Source of the DNA: Psococerastis gibbosa
Lineage: Eukaryota; Arthropoda; Insecta; Psocodea; Psocidae
Direction: 5' to 3'
Assembly (NCBI GenBank): GCA_963971405.1
Contig: OZ020491.1
Span: 33,159,019 to 33,223,018, forward strand
DNA length: 64,000 nucleotides
This document shows positions 52,603 to 62,521 of the stretch, in pieces (positions within the stretch are counted from its first letter, which is position 1; each line of letters opens with the position of its first letter). The translations under genes were made by a program, and so were the position numbers. The notes under the pieces were generated by a model, which saw nothing but the letters and a program-made list of their open reading frames with translations, did no database searches and was not told where the DNA came from.

Positions 52603-53096
52603 CAAAGGTAACCTAACTCAGTGATATACGATTCGACATAGGGGTGGGTTGAGCTGTACCTATATATATACTGTATAATCGCTTTACGAATTTTATTGTA
52701 TCAAGCTATGGACATGCCCGTGTTGTATGCACAAGGAGAAAAAAGTGAATACACTTTTCAATACTTTTAAGAGAAAGCTGGGCGTTGACATTGCCCCCCC
52801 CCCCTCTAGATCACACCAAAATAGAAAGAAAAAAGAACATTACGTTAAGTTAGTAAGTTACAACGATTTGGTCTGTTCATTTAGCAGAAAAATATTTCAT
52901 ATATAGTGCTAGGAGGATTTTCTTTTAGCTTTGGTGCAGGTTTTTTTTTCGTGAAACTGATACGTGCTGAGAGAAAGTTAATGAATTACCAAATGTATGG
53001 AATTATAACTATAAAAATGAAAAAAAAACTTTGTCTTCTACCAATGGAATGAACCAAATCGTTACAGACTCCTCGTAAACGCTGGATGGATGCGTT

Positions 53097-53642
53097 CAGT
53101 GCCGTATTATCCCATGGGCACTTGGGGTTGGGGCACAGGCCCCCCCCCCCCAGAAATGTCTATAATTTCGGCGCCCCAAACGAAATTAATTTTTATAGAT
53201 AAAAATATAAAACAAATTAAAAATTAAGTTTTGAAATTGGCGGGAAATTATGTGTTGTTTTTTTTCTGCAATGCTGGTAGATTTATCAATTTTTCTAGAG
53301 AAGTTTGCACCAGAGGCAGAAGAAGCGACCGGAACTGCGGGCTATTGCCTCCTCTTTGGAAGGCCTCTAAAATCTAAGTATATGCACTCAAAATGCGTAA
53401 AACCCCACTATTTCAGCCCTATTTTTCAAACATTTTCACCCAGGCGAGACCGGCCTGTAAAATCTCAAAGTTACTGCTATCAAAATGCGTAAAATCAAAC
53501 TATTTCAAATTATACACCGCTCCCTTCGAAAACCTATCGTTACGCCACTGACAAGTGCCTCTCCTTTTATGAGGTCTGGACCGCCTCTGGTTTGCGCCCA
53601 CGGCCTCACATATCTTGTGCCCCAGGGCTTAATCCGGCACTG
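53097..53642. mobile_element. hAT-like MITE inserted in the LINE fragment
   Basis: Ends CAGTGCCGTATTATCCC and, inverted, CAGTGCCGGATTAAGCCC. Flanked by the exact 8-bp repeat GATGCGTT (53089-53096 and 53643-53650). Contains a C-run (53140-53151) and a nested family H element. Confidence 0.9.
53311..53589. mobile_element. hAT-like MITE (family H), copy 2, nested
   Basis: Starts CAGAGGCAGAAG and ends GGACCGCCTCTG. Flanked by GTTTGCAC (53303-53310) and GTTTGCGC (53590-53597), an 8-bp duplication with one change. The internal sequence matches 17404-17893 (TGCACTCAAAATGCGTAAAA, CCTATCGTTACGCCACTGAC). Confidence 0.85.
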
Positions 53643-53780
53643 GATGCGTTAGAAACTGACCTTTGCGAGTTGGGAGTCCGTAGATGGACGGCGGAACGTT
53701 AGACAAAACCGAGATGACTGAAGGAGTGTTATCGAGCATGCTGAAGCTCATCAAGGGCTGTAGAGAAGAAGAAGAAGTTA

Positions 53781-54199
53781 TAGGCTAACTCAAGTATTAA
53801 CTGAAATAAAAAATGTAAATGAACCTGTTTTGGGGAGTTGCAGGGGTGCCCAATGCCAACGGTAAAGTTGTTCTTAATTTTAAGATGATCCACCCGGATG
53901 TCCTTTTGAACCCACGCATAGGCCTACCTCTCACTTTTGGACACCGTACCTTAGTTAAAAAAGAAGCTTATGCAGACCATGCGCTTGGAAACCTCTTCTA
54001 ACAGTGACAGTTCCACTTGTAAAGTGTATATTTTCACTAAAACAATACGCCCTTTACTTTACTCAAATGAGCCTTTTTATTTTGTTGTTGTCAGTTATTT
54101 AAGTGAAATGTTAGATTTTAAGTGTTTTTAGTTATAATTGTATTGTATTACATTGTTTTGTGTGTTTCAATGTAATTATTCATTCATCATTCATTTTAA
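53781..54199. other. No clear gene
   Basis: A 60-aa frame at 53819-54001 (VPNANGKVVLNFKMIHPDVL) is not recognised. It could be a decayed exon but has no support. Confidence 0.3.
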
Positions 54200-54209
54200 G
54201 CACAAAGAG

Positions 54210-54598
54210 CTTTTATTGGGCATTCGCAATGCAGTCTTTCTCACACTGAAGACATTCATGTTCTTTGAATTCAAGCACCAACCGGGCTCAGGAGCGAAGT
54301 CAGGGAACGTACATAAATCATTTTGATCCCCCACTTGCTCGCACACGGTCCTTCTCAGTTTTTCTTAGAGGGCAGTCACATATCAGCCCTTTGGGGCTCA
54401 GGGTAGATCTTCTTACAATATTTTATTTAGTATGAGGTAGGCGCATTCCCTTCTAATATCCATGTGCATTTTCATACATTGAAGACTAAGACAATGGACT
54501 ATACTGGCTTTGCGCGAAACATATGGCATCTCTCCAATGTAAAACTCAATATAAGCAGGAAGGGGAGAAAGGTCTCCTGTTTCTACTTCATAAAACAA
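54210..54598 (-). pseudogene. Possible C2H2 zinc-finger relic
   Basis: The minus strand at 54540-54440 reads IGEMPYVSRKASIVHCLSLQ then CMKMHMDIRRE, which resembles HTGE-linker plus finger (GE.PYVC.......SL..H...H) with Cys lost. A second patch at 54290-54240 reads HECLQCEKDC. The patches are out of frame and separated by non-matching sequence. Zinc-finger gene relics are common in animals, but the evidence here is weak. Confidence 0.25.
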
Positions 54599-55609
54599 TA
54601 TTCTTCTTGGAAATATCCGAGCAATATATTTTTATATTTTATTTCAATACTTGATGATCACGTATCATATTTCAGCTTTATCCTTTTCATATTTGCTTCT
54701 AAGGTATTGTATTGGATGGGTTCAATCGTCTTGGAGAAATAATTCTTTCTGGCGCGCTCCATCAAGTATAAGAAATAGGTGTTGCACCATACATTTTACA
54801 TTTACAATGAGAACTAAGGAGGAAATGTACTCCTTTATGCCAGCGAACTGGTGCTCAAGTACTGGTCTATATGGGAGAGCTTCCTCACTGAGGAATTAAT
54901 TTTCAATCAGAGAATCACATGTGGCAACGATAGAGATGACGTCAAAAAGTTGATAAACCAGCGTTATTTCAGGTTGTTCCTGCCACTAAAAACCACCCCC
55001 GATTCAGTATGAAATCCAAATAATTACAGCATGTTCTGTTATTTTTAATTTTAAATATTGAGTTAGTTTTATGCTTTTATTATGTTATTATATAACCTTA
55101 ATTAATAATTTTGATCAAAATCAAAAGTATGGAAAAAGATATAGTTAATAAAAATCTATATATTTTTTAAATTTGCTTGGGTTGCGCGAGGCCCCTGCAA
55201 TTTTTTGCCCCGTTTGCCACCTCCCAAGGCCGCCTCTGGGTTTCCAACACTCGCATACACCCGATTCAGGCTCCTGGCGCCAGGCGTGTGCTAGGATTCG
55301 CCCATGAAACTTTAACAGGAATTTGGTGCTCTATATGGGCTCAGCAGTCTGCGGTCTCCACATCACTAATATTAATAATAACAGGTGGGAGTGCCAAATA
55401 ATTCCGTGGGCATCGCAGGCATAGGCACAAAAACCATTGGGTAATGGATGTTAGAGGCATAAAAACGTAATGAATGACCATATAATCCTACCACCAGACA
55501 ATGCAACGGATTAAAATTCTGTTTTTATCATTTGCACGCTAATTCGTACGCTACAGCTGAATTAATACTCGAATATATACGTTAACAGCAAATCGGACTT
55601 CCCCATTTA
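54599..55609. other. No gene recognised
   Basis: Unassigned AT-rich sequence with several short frames lacking motifs. Confidence 0.35.
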
Positions 55610-55800
55610 AGCGACTTCGATGGCAAGGTGGTAGCTTGCGCTTGTACTTGTGCGAGTATCTACACACCTTGCGGTCGGAGACGTGTCGCAACTCGACACA
55701 ATACACAATTAGGTGACTTAGTGAGGCGATTGAAGAGGTTAATCGGATACATTCATTAAATTGTTTGTACGCGATTAAACTTTAAAAAAAATAAAAAATA
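55610..55800 (+). mobile_element. SINE-B, reference copy
   Basis: GCGACTTCGATGGCAAGGTG with an A-box-like TGGCAAGGTGGTAGC (55621-55635), GTACTTGTGCGAGTATCTAC, a weak B-box-like GGTCGGAGACG, then CAACTCGACAC, GAGGCGATTGAAGAGGTTAA and an A-rich tail. Related copies are at 18600, 34925, 44709, 51983 and 60129. A tRNA origin is plausible but not proven. Confidence 0.65.
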
Positions 55801-57914
55801 AAAAAATTAGCCTACGTGTTTCTTCAACAAAGTCGATGAATTTCAAATGAAATATCCACATCCATTGTAGGCCTAAGGCTATCAAAAAAGAGGAAATACC
55901 CCCTCTACATTTTAAGGAAACCCACAATATCAGTAATTTTTTCCAGGACCCATGTACAGGCTAATGGGTCCGAATTGTAAATTATATGTTTACTTCAAGG
56001 ACGATGTACGCACAGGACCTCAAACAAAATATGAGTTACCTACTTTCAAATGGGTCTATCTCTGTTTGACGTTACTTTTCAGGGGAGCTAGAAACCCGAT
56101 TTTCTCTCAATTCCTTATCCCCCGCAGTTATTTTGTGGGAGCCATGTTTGTTATTGTTGATCACAATGGCGGACGGTGATTGGCTGAGGTGGAGCTAGCA
56201 TGTTTTGATGGAGATAGATTTCCTTAAAAATAAGTCTAACTTTACAGGAGCATTTAATATTGGAGAAAAATGATATATTTATTGATAGGGCTTTATAAAC
56301 TAGGAATCCAATTCAATCAAAAACAGCTCATATTCGAAAAAAAAATGGAGATAGACTCGTGATAGCAATAATGAGGTTACTAAATTAATACAGATTGCAG
56401 TAATTCGCGTTTATTATTACAAATCTTTAATTGTAGATAGTCCATTGTCCATCATTGGCGTAAATGGGGGGGGGGGGGCTTTAGGACCCCAAGACTTTGA
56501 TCCCCGGAGAAAAAAAAATGATAAATGGGCCCAAATTAGTGTCGTAGCAATTCGTAGCAAATGTTATATCAATAAATCAATCAATCAATCAATCAATATA
56601 ATATAATCATACTGTACGTACATTTGAGAGACAAAAAATACTGTGGGCCCGATAGGCCGTGGCCCGTGATGGGTCCAGAACAACTGTTATTGTTAATACT
56701 AATTTTAATAATAGTTAATAGGAAATCCAAACAATATAATAGGAAATATAAATAAGTTAGTAGGGAGCATAATATTTAATGAGTTAATATATAATACCCC
56801 TGTATTAAAATCGCCATGATCGGGCTTGAATGGATAGAAGAAAAAACTATACCACAATAGGTCTATTGGTGATATACCCCGGTAAGGTCAACGAACTTTC
56901 CTACTGTATGTAATCGTGCGAAAACACTAATAATTTAAGCCTTCCATAACATTGTGATGGCCATTGGCCACAAGTCACATAACATAAATGTCAAGCTGTA
57001 AGTGACCATTTCTTCTAAGCGATGTGATTTAATTGACTTCTCTACGACCCAGATTTCCACTGGTATTTGATTTTTTGCACAAAATACTGACAATAGGTAG
57101 TCCAATTTTCATATAAAATTTGTTGGTAAGCATAACTGCATAGTGGCATTGTGAGTGAATGCTTTCACGTCAACCGCAGTGCTGCTTGCCAGCTTGCTGA
57201 CGTGGGGTGGGGAGCATTTTAAATTAATAACCACTGAGTGATAGTTAGGTTATTGTGTTAGTGTTTTATTTGCTATAGACAGCTCGTTACATGACACATT
57301 TTCAATTTAGTTAGTGAGTCTTTTTTGCTGCTGGTAGTAATAAGCGACTATTGGCGTGGAAAAAGTGTACAAAATCAACAATAAAAAAAATCACATCGTT
57401 TACATTTTGATGCAAGGTAATATACTAGTATTTGTCCGAATAGCGATTGGTTTGATTTGATTTTTGTACAAGAACGGTTGATGTCCGGAGAAAAGAGTTA
57501 GGAAACTGATGTATTAACTTACGCCATAAATCAAAGTGTAGACGAGTATTTCTTCTAAGGGATGCAATATTTTTAATGTTATCTAGCCCAACCATGGATA
57601 TTGCTGGCTAAATTTGATTTGACTTTGCAAAAAAACGATTGTGGGGGGGGGGGGGGGGAGGGGAGTTGTATAACTATGGCAAAATGAGGAAGGACTCGGG
57701 AAAAATAATTCAATATATCTACTTTAAAAAACGCCATGGCACACGCAGGGTTATATAGTAGCTCAGTGCACACACATTTCATACACACATACGAAATGTT
57801 ATGTAAATCAAGCGCCATAAGTACCCAGCCGGTCTCCACCAATCAAATAAAGATTTTTCTGCCAAAAAGCGTAAAACCCCAAAATTTTGAGAGAAGAATG
57901 AAACAAAATTGAGT
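55801..57914. other. No gene; microsatellites
   Basis: (AATC)n at 56574-56596, G-runs at 56466-56478 and 57641-57658. No exon or transposon copy recognised by eye. Confidence 0.35.
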
Positions 57915-57975
57915 TTATTTTCCATATCGGCGAATTTTGGGCCTTTCGGTCCACTCTTACAACTAACCCATTTTG
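57915..57975 (+). repeat. Repeat L
   Basis: CATATCGGCGAATTTTGGGC and CTTTCGGTCCACTCTTACAA match 21398-21455. Confidence 0.5.
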
Positions 57976-59061
57976 CACCTTTATCTTAAAAAAATTTATC
58001 CAGCCGGAGGACTCCCGGATCCCCTGTGTCTTGGAAATTGGGGAATTTCGGGCCTATTTTTTTATACATTTTCCACTGGACCCCTCTGTTTGCAGTGTTT
58101 ACAGATGTTGCAGTGATGTGAATCTTCGTCGGTAAAATCATAACCATACTGCCTGCAGTTATGTAGGTACGTAGATTTGTCTGTAAAACCCAACCTTCCT
58201 GCTGTTGAAATGCGTAAAACCCAACTGTTTCAGCCTATTTTATTAAAACTTTTCCCCGGGGTAGACCCTGAGGGGGTCACCCTATTTGCAGGCTATAACG
58301 TACACATATACGTTACTAATAAACTTGGGCATTGAATATACCTTGTCTATAATTTTAATATACATATTATATAAAATCCCCCTCTCACCCTCTCAGAATT
58401 CGTGGGTACAACCTTAGTATACATGCACACGCCACCCCCAAAACCAATTTTTCGGACTTAGGCGACCTAAATCTCGAAATCGAAGTAAATGTGAAAAAGC
58501 AACTAGAACTTATGGACTTTTTTATACATTTTTGATAAATTTTCAAATGAATGTACGGATAGTGTTGTGCTATTCTGGTGGGAAAACTATAGAAATCAAC
58601 TGAGTAATATAATAGAGGTTGCTTTGCTAATTTAAAAGGGACAACATCAGGTATTTTCCATTGTTTGAAACACAACAAGCGATCAATTTGTCGGCCATTA
58701 TTATTTTACGGGGATAAACGGCTGCTATCTGTCCCAACAGCACCCAATATATCGCTCGTTCAATTGTTCTCCCCCTGAGGCCTCCCCTATAAACCCCCCC
58801 AAATGAAGAACAAAAGCTCATGCCCCCCCTCCCCCCGCCGCCCGACACCATTTCGTTACGTGAAATTAATAGGAAATCCGAAACACCGTTTTTTACAAAG
58901 TCAAATTTCTCATTGAATATCAATCATAGACCCATAGTACAATACATAGAGTGATTTACTTAGGTAGGCGCATCCAGCACGGGGGACTTTTGGCCGCTGC
59001 CACTACACCACGCCATCTTGGACGATCTTCCGCCGCTAGCTTCCAGTCTCGGCCTCTCGGG
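57976..59061. other. No gene recognised
   Basis: Contains several C-rich stretches and repeated 'gcgtaaaacccaa' phrases similar to those inside family H elements, probably from an old hAT-like repeat. Otherwise unassigned. Confidence 0.35.
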
Positions 59062-59265
59062 TATAGTCCACGCAAAATGAGAAACGTATGGACATGGAAT
59101 GTTTTGGTCTTGTACAACACTGTAAAAATATTCTTTGCACAATTTTTGTTATGTCTTGCATTAATGCAAGAAGGTAACACGAAATGGTGCAAGGAATATT
59201 TCTACAGTGTTGCAAAGGATCAAAACATTCCATGTCCATACTTTTCTCATTTTGCGTGGACTATA
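59062..59265. mobile_element. ~200-bp near-perfect palindrome
   Basis: Starts TATAGTCCACGCAAAATGAG and ends with the complement CTCATTTTGCGTGGACTATA. Arms of about 100 bp meet at TTGCATTAATGCAA. A TA at each end would suit a Tc1/mariner-type duplication. The frames predicted on both strands are mirror images and not genes. Confidence 0.85.
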
Positions 59266-59321
59266 GACCTACCACTTGGTCCATCCACCTGAGCCTTGGT
59301 CAATGGAGATGCCTAGGGTCG

Positions 59322-59425
59322 TTAAATTAAGGTAACTTCGAAAACCAGCTTCGGCGTTCTTGCCACCTGCATACGGTGCACATGACCCAGCCATTGGATT
59401 CGATGCCCTTTCAGTTCTGATATTA
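59322..59425 (-). pseudogene. RTE-like LINE C-terminal fragment
   Basis: Minus-strand SELKGHRIQWLGHVHRMQVA, then TPKLVFEV, ending at a TAA. The 'QWLGHV.RM' motif matches 19466-19775 (QWFGHVQRL). Confidence 0.65.
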
Positions 59426-60128
59426 TGTTCGGGCAGGCGAATGTACATAGTACATTGAGTAGAAGAAATATATTAGAAGAGGCGGCGCCTGTGTCTGTGA
59501 AGCCTAGGGCGATGGGTAATTCGGAGCTCCATCTGTTCCGAGCTCTTCGACAGCAAAAAGCATTAGATTTTCCCATAAAGATTTATTAGTTGTATAACTG
59601 CAGACAGGGGTGTTCGGGGGTCTTCCCCGGGGGAATAATTTTTTAAAAATATAGAGCCTGAAATAGCTGAGGTATGCCCATTTTGACATTAGTCACTTTT
59701 GGATTTCACAGACTAAGACTTTTTCAAATTACTCTACACCCTTCATACTCAGCCCTTGCCTCAGGAGAAGTTTTTTTACTGGAGTCTACTGGAACTGGAC
59801 TGGATCCGCTAGATCTTGCTAGCGGTCTGCTTGGCTAATAATGACGCACAATTGATGACAGCAGATTATAAGTACACTGGTATGTACGTGTCTTACGTTT
59901 AGACCTAGCTAAATCATTATTATGCAATATTGAGGACCATTGTCAGCACAACAGTAGCTAAGGGTCCATTAAACGTTCCTTTAAGTTGTTTTCTTTTGGA
60001 AACCCTTAAATTAATAAATCATCAGCGGCGCATACCATTATATCACCCTTGCCTTTAATTAAGACCCTCTAAATTACAAAAGAGACTTTAACGACAGCGT
60101 AATAACAAAGGCCTTTCGTAGTCATGAT
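59426..60128. other. No gene recognised
   Basis: Unassigned AT-rich sequence. Confidence 0.35.
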
Positions 60129-60230
60129 CGTAGCGTGTTGCCGTACTTATGCTTTTTTCACACTCCGCGGTCTTAGACCTGTCGTAATTCAACACAGGTA
60201 TATTACCTACAGAGGCGACAGAAGAGATTC
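60129..60230 (+). mobile_element. SINE-B fragment
   Basis: CGGTCTTAGACCTGTCGTAA, CAACACAGG and GAGGCGACAGAAGAG follow the SINE-B order, strongly diverged. Confidence 0.5.
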
Positions 60231-61045
60231 TTCTTCTTCTTCATCGTCCCTCTTAGTACCGCGTGCGCAGCGTGAGGGGGCCACCCAGGACACAGATATG
60301 CATAGGACCCATTTCTGGTATGCGACCCGGTCGCTAGCGACAGAAGTGCTCATTCGTATATAGTATATTCATTCAATTGCTTGGATCCATGAGACTAAAA
60401 AAAAGGCTTTCAGATGGTGGAACTTAGGAGGGTACCTGTACCTCCAACCGTTCTTCTTAGTAAAAAAATTAGTGCACATCCCCTTACCTAGAGTTCTATG
60501 TGGGAAACATAGGACCCTTGAGATGGGACGGTTTTTAAATAGTTGTATCAGGTGGTCTCAGTAGGCTATTAAAAAAAGAATTGTCCCATCCGTCCTACAT
60601 GGAACTCTTCCCTTGCCCAAACATCTGATGCAGTACCACTGATGATGTCAACCACAGATGCTGACGAAACGTTTTTAGAAAGTACGCATTCAGAACGACG
60701 ACGGCCCATCAGTCCATATTCAGCTGCTTCATCTTTTTACAATAGTCATATTAGGCATCCGCATGGAATATAGTCATAAATAAAGCATTGTGGAAGACAG
60801 CCAAGTAGACAGATAGATACATAGATAGATGGAAAATCCGTGCTTAATCAGAAAAGTGGGGCAGAGTAATCTATTTCATGACCAATACTTTATTTAATGT
60901 GACGAGAATCGGGGAGGAAATATCATCCTTTATGGAGCCTCCAGGCACGTTGCTGACATCCCAAATAGAAGAATAAATACAAGAATTATAAGCAACGGGA
61001 AGGATAGAGGTTCTTCTACAGTCCCTTTTTTAGGATTCTTGGATA
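60231..61045. other. No gene; fold-back fragment
   Basis: 60640-60735 matches the right part of the fold-back at 41091 (GTCAACCACAGATGCTGACG, CATTCAGAACGACGACGG). GATA-like microsatellite near 60810-60832. Confidence 0.4.
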
Positions 61046-61233
61046 ATTGAGGAGGCTGTTTACAAACATGGCCAACTCCAAGTTGTAGAATTTTTCAGGA
61101 GAGTGGATTTTCTGTTGAAAATTGCATTAAGTTTATAGGGAACCCTAGACTTCTCAGTGCTTCTGTGCGCAATCTTGATTGATTTGTAATGGCTTTCATC
61201 TGCGAGAGGTAGGGTAAGTTATCTAAGTTAGCT

Positions 61234-61613
61234 TCTTCTTCTTTTTCTTCTTCATCGTCTGTGCGCAATCTGGCTGCTTTTGTCACTTTATATTTTTACA
61301 ACGTGCAGGTGGACATTAAAATTTTCTGCAAGGTCGGATCGAAACCCCATTTTGTAAAAAAATGGAGTTGGCCACGTTTGTAACCAAGCTCCTCAATTTC
61401 TTTCCGAACTCTTATACAACCCTACTTCTTCTTTTTCTTCTTCATCGTCTGTGCGCAATCTGGCTGCTTTTGTCACTTTATATTTTTACAACGTGCAGGT
61501 GGACATTAAAATTTTCTGCAAGGTCGGATCGAAACCCCATTTTATAAAAAAATGGAGTTGGCCACGTTTGTAACCAAGCTCCTCAATTTCTTTCCGAACT
61601 CTTATACAACCCT
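61234..61613. repeat. Recent 190-bp tandem duplication
   Basis: 61234-61423 and 61424-61613 are nearly identical (I see one substitution, TTTTGTAAAA versus TTTTATAAAA). Upstream, 61046-61080 (AATTGAGGAGGCTGTTTACA, AACATGGCCAACTCC) is an inverted match to the end of each unit, so the unit probably derives from an inverted-repeat element. Confidence 0.9.
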
Positions 61614-61625
61614 CACAACTCTTAC

Positions 61626-61846
61626 AAATAAATAAATAGATATTGACTTTTTGCTCTATTACTATGTCAACCTATCCCGGAATTAAGGCTATGCAGCTCT
61701 CTCTTACACTCAACTAGGAAAGTCCGGGACCGCCTGCTTTACATGCCCTCCGAAGCATGGCCAGAAAATGTAGCAAGTGCGGGACTCGAACCAACAACCT
61801 TTCGAGTGTAAGTCGGAGTCTGTACCACTACTCTACAATATGTCCT
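61626..61846 (-). mobile_element. SINE-A copy
   Basis: Full-length reverse copy with B-box complement GGACTCGAACC at 61782-61792 and the typical body. Its head ends in TACAATATGTCCTTA. Confidence 0.8.
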
Positions 61847-62276
61847 TATACTACCTATAACTACCGGAATCAGAAATTGGTGGCAGTCTATTCCATTGAA
61901 TTGTTTCATTACAAGATCGGGAAGTGTGAAAACTGAAAAAAGTAAATTTAAAGTTAAATGGGTCATGAGCATTGTAAGAAGAGGAATAATACAAATTGTT
62001 ATGATGATAAAATGGGCGAATAACTCTCTTCTAAGTTGACCATAAATTTTCTTTATGATTATGCATATCTGTGTTTTACAGTAGATATGTTCTATCACCA
62101 TGATAGTAAGCAGTAGAGAGCGTTCGTAACACCCTCTACTACTAATATTAATACATTAGAATTTGGTAGAGTGCATAGTGACAGTATTGCAGAATTTTAT
62201 ATATACAGAGGGGAATTTTCAGGGTCACTGTGGGTGGTATTAACAAATCTCATAGTAACTAATGTTAAAATAGACT
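61847..62276. other. No gene recognised
   Basis: Unassigned AT-rich sequence. Confidence 0.35.
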
Positions 62277-62521
62277 CGTATCTGCACTTGTTTATGTACA
62301 GCTTCCACCTGTTACACTGCGCCAATAGTAAGCTTATCACAGCTTGTCCAATATCGCGCGTAGCCGGTGTAGGTAGACATCGAGGACGTATACTAGTTTG
62401 TCAATGGTGAAGAATTCCTTCGGAAACAATACAATTAATGTTTGAAATCCATGGGGTCGTTGGCATTGGGCAAGAGACCAATGGGCTATAAGTTGGCCTA
62501 CGTTTATAAGAACGGCCTTCA
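62277..62521 (+). repeat. Repeat F, longest uninterrupted copy
   Basis: Contains every signature block in order, including the empty site ACAATACAATTAATGT that is occupied by a HINE at 25113. Confidence 0.75.

Larger units (their letters stand above)
53066..53780 (+). pseudogene. RTE-like LINE C-terminus split by a hAT MITE
   Basis: Before the MITE: TPRKRWMDAL (to 53096). After it, in frame once the 8-bp duplication is allowed for: ETDLCELGVRRWTAER, then LKECYRACEAHQGL in another frame, ending near 53760. The 'RPRKRW.D...DL..LGV' pattern is characteristic of RTE/BovB-like ORF ends. The RT core is absent. Confidence 0.75.

Noticed and set aside
58951..59292. 113-aa plus-strand frame and three overlapping minus-strand frames
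   Set aside because: They are mirror images produced by the 200-bp palindrome.
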